Source: Termitidicoccus mucosus
Lineage (GTDB): Bacteria; Verrucomicrobiota; Verrucomicrobiia; Opitutales; Opitutaceae
Direction: 5' to 3'
Assembly: GCF_038725785.1 (NCBI RefSeq)
Contig: NZ_CP109796.1
Span: forward strand, 744,001-808,000
Length of the DNA stretch: 64,000 nucleotides
Below, in pieces: positions 1 through 9,411 of the stretch (its first letter is position 1; each line of letters begins with the position of its first letter). Made by a program: the position numbers and the translations under genes. The notes beneath the pieces were generated by a model. That model was not told the DNA's origin. It made no database searches and saw only the letters and a program-made list of their open reading frames with translations.

Positions 1-68
1 AGATCCTGCAACTCCTGCGCCGTGGTGGAGAAGGGGAGGTTCCCGATATAGAGCTTGCTGCTTGTCAT
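1..68 (-). CDS. RRM-type RNA-binding protein, N-terminus only
   Basis: The complementary strand read from 68 gives MTSSKLYIGNLPFSTTAQEL and then runs off the window. LYIGNL is a good RNP2 motif of an RNA recognition motif, and this opening is typical of the small bacterial single-RRM RNA-binding proteins. Only 22 residues are visible, so RNP1 cannot be checked. The ATG has no Shine-Dalgarno sequence in front of it. Another frame stays open upstream from an ATG near 153, but it does not lead into the RRM frame. The 271 bp between this gene and the kinase at 340 hold no other feature I can support; this stretch should contain the promoter. Confidence 0.75.
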   Translation of the reverse strand, partial: MTSSKLYIGNLPFSTTAQELQD

Positions 69-339
69 ATGTGATTTGAATCGCCCCGTCTGCTTCCCGC
101 CGTTCCCGACCGTCGAGTTTCAAATCATCACTGAACTGCTGGTTGGTGCTCATCTGACAATTTTCCGTGCTAGGGTCAACATTCGAAGGCGTTGCCAAGG
201 CTGGATATGCGCCTTTTCAAGGCAAGTAATTTACAGAGGATTTAACTCTTTATACTTTATTAGCACGGCGGATGGCGGTGGGAAAGGGTGCCGCGTTGCG
301 ATTTTCGTCCTTCTTTTTACCGCGTCAGGGAAAAACGCT

Positions 340-3237
340 TCACTCGCGCCGGGCATCGAGCGCCAGCCGGACTTTTCGGGCCAGGGTGTCGCGCGTGAAG
401 GGTTTGGCGATAAAATAGGTGTCGTTAAGCTGCGCGGGCGAATCGACATATCCGGACATGAACAGGATGCGCAGGGAAGGGTGGATTTTCCCGATGTGCT
501 GGCTGAGTTTGCGGCCATCCATGTCGGGCATGAAAATGTCACTGATGAGGAGACTGGGCGTTTCGGTGTTTTTCTTTCCCGTGATGTGCGCAAGGACCTC
601 GGCAGCCGCCGCAAAGGCGCGCACGCGGTAGCCGAGGGATCGCAGGATGGCGGTCGTGACTTCGCGGATGTCGTCGTCGTCTTCCACCAGATAAATGAGT
701 TCGCCGCTCTCATCGGCCGAATCTTTGGCGGTGTCATCGCCGGAGGATGGCAACGGAACCATGCTGCTGTCATAAGCTTCCGTGTCTGTATCAAAATTGC
801 CCGCCGGTTCGGCCGCGACGGGATCGCGGGGAAGCAGCGCCTGAAAGGTGGTGCCTTGGCCAAGGGCGGTTTCGAGCAGAAGATCGCCGTGGAAGTGGCG
901 GATGACATTGAGGCAGATGGAGAGACCGAGGCCAGTGCCGCGTCCGGGCGCCTTGGTGGTGAAGAAGGGATCGAAGATTTTCGCCTTCACCTCGTCGGTC
1001 ATGCCGGTGCCGGTGTCCTGCACGGAGAGTCCGGCGTAGGAACCGGCACGCAGGGCGGGGATTTCGCCGGGAGCGAGTTCGCGGATGGTGGTGCTGACGG
1101 TGAGCGTGCCGCCGTCGGGCATGGCATCGCGCGCGTTGATGGCGAGATTGATGAGAACCTGTTCGATCTGGTTGCGGTCGGCCACGAGGGTGACGGGCTG
1201 CGGGTGAAGCTTGAGCTCGATGCGGATGCCGGGGGGAAGGAAGGAGGCGATGAGGTCGCGGAGATCCGTGACGAGGGTGTTGAGATCGATGGTCTCGGTG
1301 GTGAGGACTTGGTTGCGGGAGAAGGCGAGGAGGCGGCGCACGAGGGCGGTGGCGCGCGAGGTGGTCTTGAGCAGGCCGTCGAGGGAAACGGGTACGTCGC
1401 CGGTCGCGTCGGGGGGAAGATTGTCCTTCAAGAGTTCGCCGTAACCGCGGATGGCGGTGAGCAGGTTGTTGAAATCGTGGGCCACGCCGCTGGCGATGAG
1501 CCCGGCGATCTCGAGCTTTTGGGACTGGAGGAGCTTTTGCTCGCTTTCGGCCAGCGCCGCCTCGACGCGTTCGCGCTGATGGACGGTGCTGAGCACATTG
1601 GCGAGGCCTTGGATGAAATCGACCGCCTCGCTGCTGAACACGCGGTGTTCCCGGCTGAACGCCACGACGAATGCGTGGATGTGCGGCGGCGCGCCGATCG
1701 GGCTCGCGAGGCCGGAACGCATGCCAAGCGAGGCAAGCGCCCCGGCGGCGGGAAAGTTTTCGGGATCGTCGGAAAGCTGGATGGCATGCTCGCGCGCGAG
1801 CATGGTGTCGGTGACGCGGCCAAAGTCGCCGGGCCGGGCGCAGGCTTTGTGGCAGGCGCAATGGCGGAGGATGAGCGTCCGGTCGCCGGGATTGAGCGTG
1901 AAGATGCAACTGCAATCGACATGGAGCGTGTCGAGGATGAGCCCGGCTGCGCGCTGGACCAGTTCGTCGAAAGAGTGGGGCGCGAGCGCGAAGCGGCTGA
2001 AGGAGGCGAGGGCGGACTGCTTGAGCGCGCGATGGGTGAGCAGATCCTCGACTTCGTGCTGCTCGGTGACGTCGAAGCAGGAGCCGATGAAGCCGGTGAA
2101 TTCCCCCTGCGCATCGATGCAAGGCGTGGCGTGGTTGACGAGCCAGCGATAGGCGCCGTCGTGGCGGCGCAGGCGAAATTCGGAGCGGAAGGCGACGCGA
2201 TCGACAAAGTGCGCATGAAAACGGCGGATATACGCCTCGCGGTCGTCCGGATGGAGGCCGTCAAAGCAGCCCTGCCCGATTTCCTGGGCCAGGCTGCGCC
2301 CGGTGAATTCGAGCCAGAGGTTGTTGAAATAAAAGAACTGGCCGCGGGCGTCGGCCATCCAGATGAGCACGGGCGCGGTGTCGGCGATGCGGCGGAAGCG
2401 GGTCTCGCTTTCGCGGAGGGCGGACTCGGCTTGTTTGCGCTCGGTGAGATCGTGGCCGTAGATGCAGACCTTGTCGTCGCCGGGGAGCGCGAGCGCGCTC
2501 CAAAGCAGATGACGCGGCCCCTCGTGTTTGTGAATGAAGCGGCACTCGCAGTCGGGCGGCGTCCTGCCGGGGGAGGCGGCTGGGGTTGTGTCGCCGCCCG
2601 GCGGCGGGGAGGCGCGCCGGAGGAGACGCCGCCACCAGTCGTCGAAAATCGCCGCGTCGTCGGGATGCACGAGGGCGCGCACGGGACGCCCGACAAGCTC
2701 GGCCTGGGAGTAGCCGAGGATGCTGGTCCAGGCCGGATTGGCGGACTGCATGACGCCGTCGCGCGTGGTCACGGAAAACAGGTCGTGGGTGAGGCGCAGC
2801 AACTCGCCGGGCATGTAAGTCTGGCGCAGGTATTCCGCCGACGAACGATACCGCGACATGACCGACTGGATGACCGGGACGATGCGCGGCAGGCGTTTTT
2901 TCAACACGTAGTCCGCCGCGCCCTGGTGCAGGCATTCGACGGCGATTTCCTCGCCGGCGGCGTGGGTGAGAAAGATGAATGGCGGCGGCGGCAGGCGGCG
3001 TTTCGTGAGTTCGAGCGCGGCGATGCCGTTGAACCCGGGCAGGTAATAATCCGAGATGACGAGATCGGGACGAAACGCCTCCAGCGCCTGCACGAATTCC
3101 GCCCGCGTGCCGGTGCGCCGAAGTTCGCAGGCGAAACGCGCGCGACGGAACTCGGTTTCCAGCAAATGAAAATCAATCTCCGAGTCTTCGTTTACCAGGA
3201 TGCGGGGCGGGGCGGACGAGGAAGGGTTTGACGACAT
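340..3237 (-). CDS. hybrid sensor histidine kinase with receiver domains at both ends
   Basis: A 965-residue multidomain signalling protein. The order seen is: receiver domain (about 10-128; acidic pair E17/D18, phospho-acceptor D63 in ISDYYLPG, conserved K near 113); two PAS domains (about 145-268 and 278-395, each followed by a PAC-like tail); a GAF-like region (about 405-555); a dimerisation/phosphotransfer helix with H587 in GVAHDFNNLL; an HATPase domain (N701 in NLAINARDAM, DTGTGM at 741, GTGLGL at 767); a second receiver (about 845-963; D900 in LLISDIFMPD, K945). No transmembrane segment is visible, so it is probably cytosolic. It should autophosphorylate on H587 and pass phosphate to D900; D63 could take phosphate from elsewhere. 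No DNA-binding partner is adjacent, so the signal and the output are unknown. Confidence 0.93.
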   Translation of the reverse strand: MSSNPSSSAPPRILVNEDSEIDFHLLETEFRRARFACELRRTGTRAEFVQALEAFRPDLVISDYYLPGFNGIAALELTKRRLPPPPFIFLTHAAGEEIAVECLHQGAADYVLKKRLPRIVPVIQSVMSRYRSSAEYLRQTYMPGELLRLTHDLFSVTTRDGVMQSANPAWTSILGYSQAELVGRPVRALVHPDDAAIFDDWWRRLLRRASPPPGGDTTPAASPGRTPPDCECRFIHKHEGPRHLLWSALALPGDDKVCIYGHDLTERKQAESALRESETRFRRIADTAPVLIWMADARGQFFYFNNLWLEFTGRSLAQEIGQGCFDGLHPDDREAYIRRFHAHFVDRVAFRSEFRLRRHDGAYRWLVNHATPCIDAQGEFTGFIGSCFDVTEQHEVEDLLTHRALKQSALASFSRFALAPHSFDELVQRAAGLILDTLHVDCSCIFTLNPGDRTLILRHCACHKACARPGDFGRVTDTMLAREHAIQLSDDPENFPAAGALASLGMRSGLASPIGAPPHIHAFVVAFSREHRVFSSEAVDFIQGLANVLSTVHQRERVEAALAESEQKLLQSQKLEIAGLIASGVAHDFNNLLTAIRGYGELLKDNLPPDATGDVPVSLDGLLKTTSRATALVRRLLAFSRNQVLTTETIDLNTLVTDLRDLIASFLPPGIRIELKLHPQPVTLVADRNQIEQVLINLAINARDAMPDGGTLTVSTTIRELAPGEIPALRAGSYAGLSVQDTGTGMTDEVKAKIFDPFFTTKAPGRGTGLGLSICLNVIRHFHGDLLLETALGQGTTFQALLPRDPVAAEPAGNFDTDTEAYDSSMVPLPSSGDDTAKDSADESGELIYLVEDDDDIREVTTAILRSLGYRVRAFAAAAEVLAHITGKKNTETPSLLISDIFMPDMDGRKLSQHIGKIHPSLRILFMSGYVDSPAQLNDTYFIAKPFTRDTLARKVRLALDARRE

Positions 3238-3449
3238 GATAAGGCAGACGAAGGCAGAAGAACCGGCAAAACAGACAAGGGACGAATTGAAAAAATATGT
3301 TTATGAACGAAACAGAAATACCGCAAGCCCGACGAATGTTGCAATCCACACGTGCATGGATGCATTGAGATTGCAAAAACTAGATAACGATAAATTTACG
3401 CAAAAACATGGCAGAAATCGTGATCGGTCTTGCCCCGGTGGAGTTTGTG

Positions 3450-3737
3450 CTATCCGCCCTTGTCGGCGGCATGCGGCGGCGGGTGTTTTTTTCGCCATGC
3501 GCGCATGACACAGGCGGTGATGCCAATGGCCGGAGCCCAGATGAAAAAGATGAATCCCAGGAACCGCATGCCGCGCCGCGCGAGTTGCAGCAAGGTGGCA
3601 TCGGCGTTGAAGAGCAGGCCGCCGAGCGGAAACAGCAGCGCGCCCGCGGCCGCTCCGAGCGCCGTGAGCCCGAGGACCCAGGCCAGAAAATACACCGGCC
3701 AGCGGACTTCCTCCAATCGTCGCATCAATCGTCTCAT
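3450..3737 (-). CDS. small membrane protein of unknown function
   Basis: A 95-residue protein starting MRRLMRRLEEVRWPVYFL. It has two clear hydrophobic stretches (about 14-44 and 57-78) and a basic, His/Pro-rich tail, so it should span the inner membrane twice. The start ATG overlaps the stop of the upstream reductase gene (ATGA at 3734-3737), which implies translational coupling. I chose this start rather than a longer upstream in-frame extension because the extension is Arg-rich shadow sequence of the reductase gene. I recognise no family. The 213 bp between this gene and the kinase hold no gene. Confidence 0.7.
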   Translation of the reverse strand: MRRLMRRLEEVRWPVYFLAWVLGLTALGAAAGALLFPLGGLLFNADATLLQLARRGMRFLGFIFFIWAPAIGITACVMRAWRKKHPPPHAADKGG

Positions 3738-4261
3738 CGCAGCAGGTGATATTTTAGCAAAAGCGTGTCGGGCGCGAGTTGCTCGCACGCTTGCAATGAC
3801 AGCCGGGTGTCGGCCCGTTGCGCGAGCAGCGGCGTGCCTCCTCCGAAGAGCAGAGGCTCGACCGTGAGCCAGAGTTCGTCCACGAGCCGCGCGGCCAGAA
3901 ACGCGCTGTGGATTTGCGCGCCGCCGAGCAACGCGCATTTGCGCCGCCCGCGCTCGCGCAGGGAGGCGAGGATTTGCGCGGGCGCGCGGTCGGCGAACTC
4001 GAGCGCCCCGGGCGTCGCGTCGCCGTCGAACGCCGCCGGCGCGCGCGTCATCACGATTTGCAGGCGCGAGGTGTCGCGCCAGGCGCGGAGCGCGCTGCGC
4101 GAGCCGCGGTAGGTGACGCCGCCCATCACGCTGCAATCGAACTCGCGCAACGCCGTGCGGAAATACTCCTTGTCCGCCGCCGATGCGAAACCCGCGCCCG
4201 GAATATCGTGCTTCGTGATAAAGCCGTCGAGGGATTGTGCCGCTATCAAGGTTACCCGCAT
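3734..4261 (-). CDS. RibD C-terminal/dihydrofolate reductase-like oxidoreductase
   Basis: A 175-residue protein of the RibD_C/DHFR-like fold. It begins MRVTLIAAQSLDGFI, the usual first strand plus the SLDG loop of this family. MGGVTYRG, a central ADRAPAQI segment, LLGGAQIHSAFL (the GG of the nucleotide-binding strand) and a C-terminal LLFGGGTPLL also match. Such enzymes reduce pterin- or pyrimidine-type substrates with NADPH. Whether this one acts in riboflavin synthesis is not shown: there is no deaminase domain and no rib gene nearby. The ATG at 4261 begins exactly at the conserved N-terminus. The gene is coupled to the membrane protein downstream. Confidence 0.85.
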   Translation of the reverse strand: MRVTLIAAQSLDGFITKHDIPGAGFASAADKEYFRTALREFDCSVMGGVTYRGSRSALRAWRDTSRLQIVMTRAPAAFDGDATPGALEFADRAPAQILASLRERGRRKCALLGGAQIHSAFLAARLVDELWLTVEPLLFGGGTPLLAQRADTRLSLQACEQLAPDTLLLKYHLLR

Positions 4262-4473
4262 GATGGTTTTCGTTGCAGGGCAGGCTAGGCGACGCCGGGG
4301 GCTGCGCTCAAGCCCGCAGGCATCGAATGATGAGAAATCCCCGCGGCATTTCGCATTTTTTCGCAACGACTTGACGCGCCTTGTGGGGGAAACCCTGAAC
4401 ATCCTGCATTGTGCTGGTGTTAATCTTGCTCAACATTGTCGCAGCCACATCAAAATCGGATACACACTCACGC

Positions 4474-5484
4474 ATGAAAAAAGCGCTTATCACTGGTATC
4501 ACGGGGCAGGACGGCAGCTATCTGGCCGAGCTTCTTCTTTCGAAAGGCTACGAGGTCCACGGCATCATCCGCCGCGCCTCGACCTTCAACACCGATCGCA
4601 TCGATCACCTCTACAAGGACCCGCACGTGAACGACGTGCGCCTCTTCCTGCACTACGGGGACCTGACCGACGCCGTCCAGCTCGTGAAGCTGCTCTATAA
4701 ACTCCAGCCCGACGAGATCTACAACCTCGGCGCGCAATCGCACGTGCGCGTGTCGTTCGACGTGGCCGAATACACCGGCGATGTCGTGGGGCTCGGGGCG
4801 CAGCGCATCCTCGAGGCCATTCGCGAGGCCGGCCTCGTGAAGAAAGTCCGCTACTATCAGGCCTCGTCGTCGGAAATGTTCGGCAAGGTGCAGGCCGTTC
4901 CGCAGACCGAGACGACCCCATTCTGGCCCCGTTCGCCCTACGGTTGCGCGAAGCTCTACGCGCACTGGCTCACGGTCAACTATCGCGAGAGCTACGGTCT
5001 GCACGCGAGCAGCGGCATCCTCTTCAACCACGAGTCGCCCCGCCGCGGCGAAACTTTCGTCACGCGCAAGATCACGCGAGCGGCCACCCGCATAAAGGCC
5101 GGCATTCAGGACACGCTCTACATGGGCAACCTCGACGCCCGACGCGACTGGGGTTATGCGAAGGAATATGTCGAGATGATGTGGCTCATGCTCCAGCAGG
5201 ACAAACCCGACGACTACGTGGTGGCGACCAACGAGACCCATTCCGTGAAGGAGTTCATCGAGGAGACGTTCGGCCTGCTCGATCTCGACTGGCGCCGGTT
5301 CGTGAAATACGACGCGCGCTACGAGCGCCCCGCCGAGGTGGATCTCCTCATCGGCGACCCGGCCAAGGCGCAAAGGCAGCTCGGCTGGGAGCCGAAAGTC
5401 CGCTTCAAGGAACTCGTGAAAATCATGGTCGAGCACGACCTCGCCCTTGCCCGGCGCGAGGCGCAGATTGCCAGCCTCGTTTAA
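4474..5484 (+). CDS. gmd: GDP-mannose 4,6-dehydratase
   Basis: A 336-residue extended short-chain dehydrogenase. It converts GDP-D-mannose to GDP-4-keto-6-deoxymannose using bound NADP. The nucleotide-binding GITGQDG lies at residues 8-14, the Ser/Glu pair in SSSEMFG at 131-137, and the catalytic YGCAK gives Y156 and K160. FNHESPRRG and the later [12 protein letters not shown] are signature stretches of Gmd. The length is slightly short of the roughly 350-370 usual for the family. The first in-frame ATG sits 21 codons upstream, but MKKALITG is the normal N-terminus. It is followed by fcl on the same strand, so the pair makes GDP-L-fucose; a 160-nt palindrome separates them. Confidence 0.97.
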   Translation: MKKALITGITGQDGSYLAELLLSKGYEVHGIIRRASTFNTDRIDHLYKDPHVNDVRLFLHYGDLTDAVQLVKLLYKLQPDEIYNLGAQSHVRVSFDVAEYTGDVVGLGAQRILEAIREAGLVKKVRYYQASSSEMFGKVQAVPQTETTPFWPRSPYGCAKLYAHWLTVNYRESYGLHASSGILFNHESPRRGETFVTRKITRAATRIKAGIQDTLYMGNLDARRDWGYAKEYVEMMWLMLQQDKPDDYVVATNETHSVKEFIEETFGLLDLDWRRFVKYDARYERPAEVDLLIGDPAKAQRQLGWEPKVRFKELVKIMVEHDLALARREAQIASLV

Positions 5485-5485
5485 G

Positions 5486-5645
5486 GAAATCCCAAATTCC
5501 GAACTCCCAAATCACAAAAAAATTCCAAATACCAAAATCACAAAATTCCCAAAAAACATCGATGCGCCGCCCCGCGCCCTTTGAAATCTGAAAATTTGGA
5601 ATTTCGGGATTTTTTGGGATTTGGGAGTTCGGAATTTGGGATTTC
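5486..5645 (+). repeat. family F hairpin, 28-bp perfect arms, between gmd and fcl
   Basis: Arms 5486-5513 and 5618-5645 are perfect reverse complements over 28 bp and are built from 'cccaaatt/ccgaactccc' words. The intervening 104 nt can pair further (ATTCCAAAT against ATTTGGAATT), so the whole block may fold as one long stem. It begins 2 nt after the gmd stop and ends 63 nt before the fcl start. It could be a terminator or attenuator, or a processing site between the two cistrons. No U-tract follows it. Confidence 0.9.
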
Positions 5646-5707
5646 TCACCCGCCCGCAGCCTGAAAAATTTTCCACCACCCAACCGCTTGCCGCCTCCCT
5701 TCACACC

Positions 5708-6643
5708 ATGAAACTCTTCATCGCAGGACACAAAGGCATGGTCGGCTCGGCGCTCGTGCGGCGTTTCCAAAACGAGCCCGGTGTTGCCATGCTCACGCGT
5801 CCGCACAGCCAGCTCGACCTTACCAGCCAGGCCGCGGTCGATGAGTTTTTCGCCGCCGAGAAACCCGACGCCGCGATCATCGCCGCCGCGAAGGTCGGCG
5901 GCATCCACGCCAACAATACCTATCCCGCCGACTTCATCTACGACAACCTCATCGTCGCCGCGAACACCGTGCACGCCGCCTTTCGCCACGGCGTGAAGCG
6001 GTTCCTTTTCCTGGGCAGCTCGTGCATCTATCCAAAGCACGCACAGCAGCCGATGTCCGAGGACTGCCTGCTCACCAGTCCGCTCGAGCCCACCAACGAG
6101 GCCTACGCCATCGCCAAGATCGCCGGGCTCAAGCTCTGCCAGTATTATCGCAGGCAATACGGCGTGCTCTTCCACTCCGCGATGCCGACGAACCTTTACG
6201 GCCCCGGCGACAATTACCATCCGGAAAACTCGCATGTATTGCCCGCGCTGATACGCCGCTTCCACGAGGCTCGCGAGGCCGCCCTGCCCGAGGTGACCGC
6301 GTGGGGCACAGGTTCTCCGCGGCGCGAATTCCTGCACGTGGACGACCTCGCCGACGCGTGCGCCTTTTTGCTCCGCCTCGACAATCCGCCCGACTGGATC
6401 AATGTCGGCACCGGCACGGACGTGACCATCAAGGAGCTTACCGAGACCGTTGCCGACGCGGTCGGCTACAAGGGCCGGATTGCGTGGGACACGTCAAAAC
6501 CGGACGGCACGCCGCGCAAGCTCATGGACGGCAGCCGCCTCGCCGCGCTCGGCTGGAAGGCGAAAATCCCGCTCCGCGACGGCATCCGGCGAGCCTATGC
6601 CTCTTTCCTTGACGAAAAGGCCCAAGGCATCCTGCGCGGGTGA
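5708..6643 (+). CDS. fcl: GDP-L-fucose synthase (epimerase/reductase)
   Basis: A 311-residue NADPH-dependent short-chain dehydrogenase-type enzyme. It epimerises and reduces GDP-4-keto-6-deoxymannose to GDP-L-fucose, the step after Gmd. GHKGMVGSA near the N-terminus is the typical nucleotide-binding loop of GDP-fucose synthases. LGSSCIYPK supplies the Ser (about 105), and YAIAK supplies Y133 and K137. [13 protein letters not shown] and the C-terminal [11 protein letters not shown]-type stretch are family hallmarks. Start MKLFIAG was preferred over an upstream ATG lying inside the hairpin. L-fucose would go into surface polysaccharide; glycosyltransferases at 38176 and 39386 are possible but unproven users. 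Confidence 0.97.
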   Translation: MKLFIAGHKGMVGSALVRRFQNEPGVAMLTRPHSQLDLTSQAAVDEFFAAEKPDAAIIAAAKVGGIHANNTYPADFIYDNLIVAANTVHAAFRHGVKRFLFLGSSCIYPKHAQQPMSEDCLLTSPLEPTNEAYAIAKIAGLKLCQYYRRQYGVLFHSAMPTNLYGPGDNYHPENSHVLPALIRRFHEAREAALPEVTAWGTGSPRREFLHVDDLADACAFLLRLDNPPDWINVGTGTDVTIKELTETVADAVGYKGRIAWDTSKPDGTPRKLMDGSRLAALGWKAKIPLRDGIRRAYASFLDEKAQGILRG

Positions 6644-6675
6644 CGCGACTTCGGACGAAAGCGCGCTGTCCATCA

Positions 6676-6802
6676 TGTAGCGCAGGTATCCCTGCTTGCC
6701 GGCGAAACAGAAGGCGCGAAGCGTCGCCTGCTCCTTTTCAGGAAATAAATGAGCGCTTCGCGCGATGAATCAACGACGGCAGGCAGGGATGCCTGCGCTA
6801 CA
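6676..6802 (+). repeat. family E hairpin between convergent fcl and dapL
   Basis: Arms 6676-6701 and 6777-6802 (TGTAGCGCAGG...CTTGCCG and its complement) match at 24 of 26 positions. The 75-nt loop contains further short self-complementary words. It lies between two convergent genes, 33 nt after the fcl stop and 17 nt before the dapL stop, where a bidirectional terminator would be expected. There is no T-run on either side. Confidence 0.85.
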
Positions 6803-6818
6803 TAAGCAAATATACCGG

Positions 6819-8042
6819 CTACAATGCCTTGGCCACTCGCTCCAGCGCGGTCTCGACGTTTTCGCGGCTGTTGAAGGCGCTGATGCGGATGTGGTTCTCC
6901 CCGCAACGGCCGAAGCCCGCGCCGGGTGTGACCACGACCTGCGCGTCGTTCAGCAGGCGGTCAAACGCCTCCCATGAATCGCGTCCGGTGTTGACCCATA
7001 TGTAGGGCGAGTTGTCGCCGCCGACGCAGGGCAGGCCGAGCTTTTGCATCGCGGCGCGGATGAGCGCGGCGTTGCCGAGGTAATAATCGGTGAGGGCGCG
7101 CGTCTGCCGCCTGCCGGCATCGGTGTAGATGGCGGCGGCGGCGCGTTGCACGGGATACGAGACGCCGTTGAATTTGGTCGTGTGGCGGCGGTTCCAGAGC
7201 GCGTGCAGGGAGTGCTCCTTGCCGGATGCGTCGAGGGCCGTGAGGTTTTTCGGGATGACCGTGTAGGCGCAGCGGGTGCCGGTGAATCCCGCGGTCTTGG
7301 AGAAACTGCGGAACTCGATGGCGACATCACGCGCGCCGGGGATCTCGTAGATGCTGCGCGGGATTTTCTCGTCGCGGATGAAGGACTCGTAGGCGGAATC
7401 GTAGAGGATGATGGCGCGGTTTTCGCGGGCGTAGGCGACCCACGCAGCCAGTTGCTCGCGGGGGGCCACGGCGCCGGTGGGATTGTTGGGAAAACAGAGG
7501 TAGATGAGATCGACGACGCCGGGCGCGGGCAGGGCGGGGACATAGCCGTTGGCGGGCGTGCAATCGAGGTAGGTGATGCCCTCGTAGCGCCCGTCGGCGG
7601 CGGAGCCGGTGCGGCCGGCCATGACGTTGGTGTCCACGTAAACCGGATACACGGGATCGGGGATGGCGAGGCGGGCGTCGGTGGAAAAAATCTCCTGGAT
7701 GTTGCCGCAATCGCACTTGGAGCCGTCGGAAACGAACACCTCGTCGGCGCTGATGTCGCAGCCGCGGGCGGCGTAGTCATGCGCGGCAATGGCCTCGCGC
7801 AGAAAGGCGTAGCCCTGCTCGGGGCCGTAGCCGTGGAAGGTTTCGCGATGGGCCAGTTCGTCGGTTCCGGCGTGCAACGCCTCGATGCACGCCGGCGGAA
7901 GGGGCTCGGTCACATCGCCGATCCCGAGGCGGATGACGGCTTTGTCCGGGTGCGCCTGCTGATAGGCGGCGACACGGCGCGCGATGTCGGCGAAGAGATA
8001 GGAGGCCTTGAGTTTGGTGTAGTGTTCGTTGATACGGATCAT
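6819..8042 (-). CDS. dapL: LL-diaminopimelate aminotransferase
   Basis: A 407-residue fold-type I PLP enzyme. It makes LL-diaminopimelate directly from tetrahydrodipicolinate, bypassing the succinyl and acetyl branches, and so supplies lysine and peptidoglycan. Diagnostic DapL stretches are [17 protein letters not shown] at the N-terminus, [25 protein letters not shown], the substrate-binding FPNNPTG, and the PLP lysine K249 in [12 protein letters not shown]. Length is normal for the family. Translation starts at the conserved methionine; the upstream region is pyrimidine-rich with no Shine-Dalgarno sequence. It diverges from panC. DapL is common in Verrucomicrobiota, Chlamydiae, plants and some other lineages. 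Confidence 0.97.
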   Translation of the reverse strand: MIRINEHYTKLKASYLFADIARRVAAYQQAHPDKAVIRLGIGDVTEPLPPACIEALHAGTDELAHRETFHGYGPEQGYAFLREAIAAHDYAARGCDISADEVFVSDGSKCDCGNIQEIFSTDARLAIPDPVYPVYVDTNVMAGRTGSAADGRYEGITYLDCTPANGYVPALPAPGVVDLIYLCFPNNPTGAVAPREQLAAWVAYARENRAIILYDSAYESFIRDEKIPRSIYEIPGARDVAIEFRSFSKTAGFTGTRCAYTVIPKNLTALDASGKEHSLHALWNRRHTTKFNGVSYPVQRAAAAIYTDAGRRQTRALTDYYLGNAALIRAAMQKLGLPCVGGDNSPYIWVNTGRDSWEAFDRLLNDAQVVVTPGAGFGRCGENHIRISAFNSRENVETALERVAKAL

Positions 8043-8114
8043 GGGAAAGGGAGCAGTAGGTTAGAAAATGTATCCGATGCGCGTTTGCAATAGGTGAACT
8101 CTGCAAAGCGCGCA

Positions 8115-8148
8115 CTTGAATTAGTTGAGCAGGTCGGGTTAATTCAAG
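8115..8148 (+). promoter_or_regulatory. inverted repeat in the dapL/panC divergent spacer
   Basis: CTTGAATTA (8115-8123) and TAATTCAAG (8140-8148) are exact 9-bp complements around a 16-nt spacer. They lie centrally in the 137-bp divergent promoter region, 32 nt before the panC start. The position would suit an operator or promoter element for a dimeric regulator. The stem could equally be incidental. No regulator gene is nearby. Confidence 0.35.
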
Positions 8149-8179
8149 CGTGGCATGACGCCGCCCTAATCTTTTACCC

Positions 8180-9022
8180 ATGCAGAAAATCACAACGGTT
8201 TCAGAAATGCGAAAATTGGCCGACACGCTGCGCGCGCAGGGGAAAACCATCGGTCTGGTGCCCACGATGGGAGCGTTGCATGACGGGCATTTGAGCCTGG
8301 TGCAGCAGGCCAAGACCGAGGCGAATGTGGTGATCGTGTCGGTCTTCGTGAATCCGACCCAATTCGGCCCGAACGAGGATTTTTCCAAATATCCCCGCGA
8401 CATCGATTCCGACACCGCGCTCGCCGCCGAGGCCGGGGCGGACTTCGTGTTCGCCCCCTCGGTGGAGGAAATGTATCCGAAAAACTACTCGACCTATGTG
8501 AACGAGGAAGTGGTGGCCAGGCCGCTCGAAGGCGCGTCGCGGCCTTCGCACTTCCGCGGCGTGACGACCGTGGTGGCAAAGTTGTTCAACATCACGCGGC
8601 CGGATGTGGCGGTGTTCGGGCAAAAGGACGCGCAGCAGGCGGCGGTCATCATCAAGATGGCGGAGGACCTGAATTTCCCGGTGCGCATCATTGTCGCCCC
8701 GACGCTGCGCGAGGAAGGCGGCCTGGCCATGAGCTCGCGCAACCGCTACCTGACCGGCGCGCAGCGCGCCGAGGCGCTGGCCTTGCACGAGGCGCTGAAT
8801 TTCGCGAAAAACATGGTGGAAAAAGGCGAGCACCGATCCGACCGGCTCGTGGCGGAGATGACGCATATCCTGGGACAGCATCGCCGCGTCCGGGTCATCT
8901 ACGTGGCGCTGGTCGACCATCGCACGATGGAGCCGATGCGCGAGGTCGAGCCCGGACGCTCCATGCTCGTCGTCGCCGCCTGGGTGGACGAGGTGCGGCT
9001 GATCGACAACATCACTTTGTGA
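8180..9022 (+). CDS. panC: pantothenate synthetase
   Basis: A 280-residue ligase joining pantoate and beta-alanine with ATP, the last step of pantothenate (vitamin B5) synthesis. The HIGH-type nucleotide-binding motif is PTMGALHDGH (28-37). FVNPTQFGPNEDFSKYPR, VFGQKDAQQA and GLAMSSRNRYL are classical PanC blocks, and the length is the usual one. No Shine-Dalgarno sequence precedes the ATG. A cupin gene follows after 15 nt, so the two are probably co-transcribed. panB and panD are not in this window. Confidence 0.97.
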   Translation: MQKITTVSEMRKLADTLRAQGKTIGLVPTMGALHDGHLSLVQQAKTEANVVIVSVFVNPTQFGPNEDFSKYPRDIDSDTALAAEAGADFVFAPSVEEMYPKNYSTYVNEEVVARPLEGASRPSHFRGVTTVVAKLFNITRPDVAVFGQKDAQQAAVIIKMAEDLNFPVRIIVAPTLREEGGLAMSSRNRYLTGAQRAEALALHEALNFAKNMVEKGEHRSDRLVAEMTHILGQHRRVRVIYVALVDHRTMEPMREVEPGRSMLVVAAWVDEVRLIDNITL

Positions 9023-9037
9023 GTTCCGGACAAGCCA

Positions 9038-9367
9038 ATGAACGATTTCGCGACTCCGCCGAATCACATCAAATTTCTGGCCAAAAGATTGTTTGGGAAC
9101 TGCGGGCGAATCATCGATGGCGCGATTGCATATCTGGAACCGGGCGGAGGAGGGCCGGAAACCGATCACACCCATGCGCACGACCATTTGTTTATTGTCG
9201 TCAGCGGGCAGGCCACGATTCGACTCGGCGGGGAGCGGAAAACATTAAATCCCAACGAAGCCTTTTTGGTAAAGGGCGGGATACCGCATTCAGTTTGGAA
9301 CAGTGACGCGCAGACCACCGTGATGGTTGGCATATCCGTCGAGGCGGAGGAACGCAAAAACGCCTGA
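9038..9367 (+). CDS. small single-domain cupin protein
   Basis: A 109-residue protein with one cupin barrel. The first metal-binding motif is visible as HTHAHDHLFIVVSG, with H-x-H-x3-H, and a conserved second motif follows around KGGIPHSVWN (the His after GGIP). Such small cupins bind a metal and may be isomerases, dioxygenases or sensors of small ligands; the reaction cannot be told from sequence. It lies 15 nt after panC and 44 nt before nadB, on the same strand, so it may belong to a cofactor-biosynthesis operon. Confidence 0.8.
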   Translation: MNDFATPPNHIKFLAKRLFGNCGRIIDGAIAYLEPGGGGPETDHTHAHDHLFIVVSGQATIRLGGERKTLNPNEAFLVKGGIPHSVWNSDAQTTVMVGISVEAEERKNA

Positions 9368-9411
9368 CCGCGCGGGATGCACCGTGATATCAAAGTGTCA
9401 GTTTCACTACC

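Noticed and set aside
55-3231. Antisense open frame of more than 1000 codons over the sensor kinase gene
   Set aside because: It mirrors the codon structure of a GC-rich gene on the other strand; its translation is low-complexity Gly/Glu/Val/Arg with no domain, while the minus strand encodes recognisable REC, PAS and kinase domains.
3238-3449. Possible small genes in the spacer between the membrane protein and the kinase
   Set aside because: Short frames exist on both strands but none has a convincing start or similarity; no RNA-gene fold was seen.
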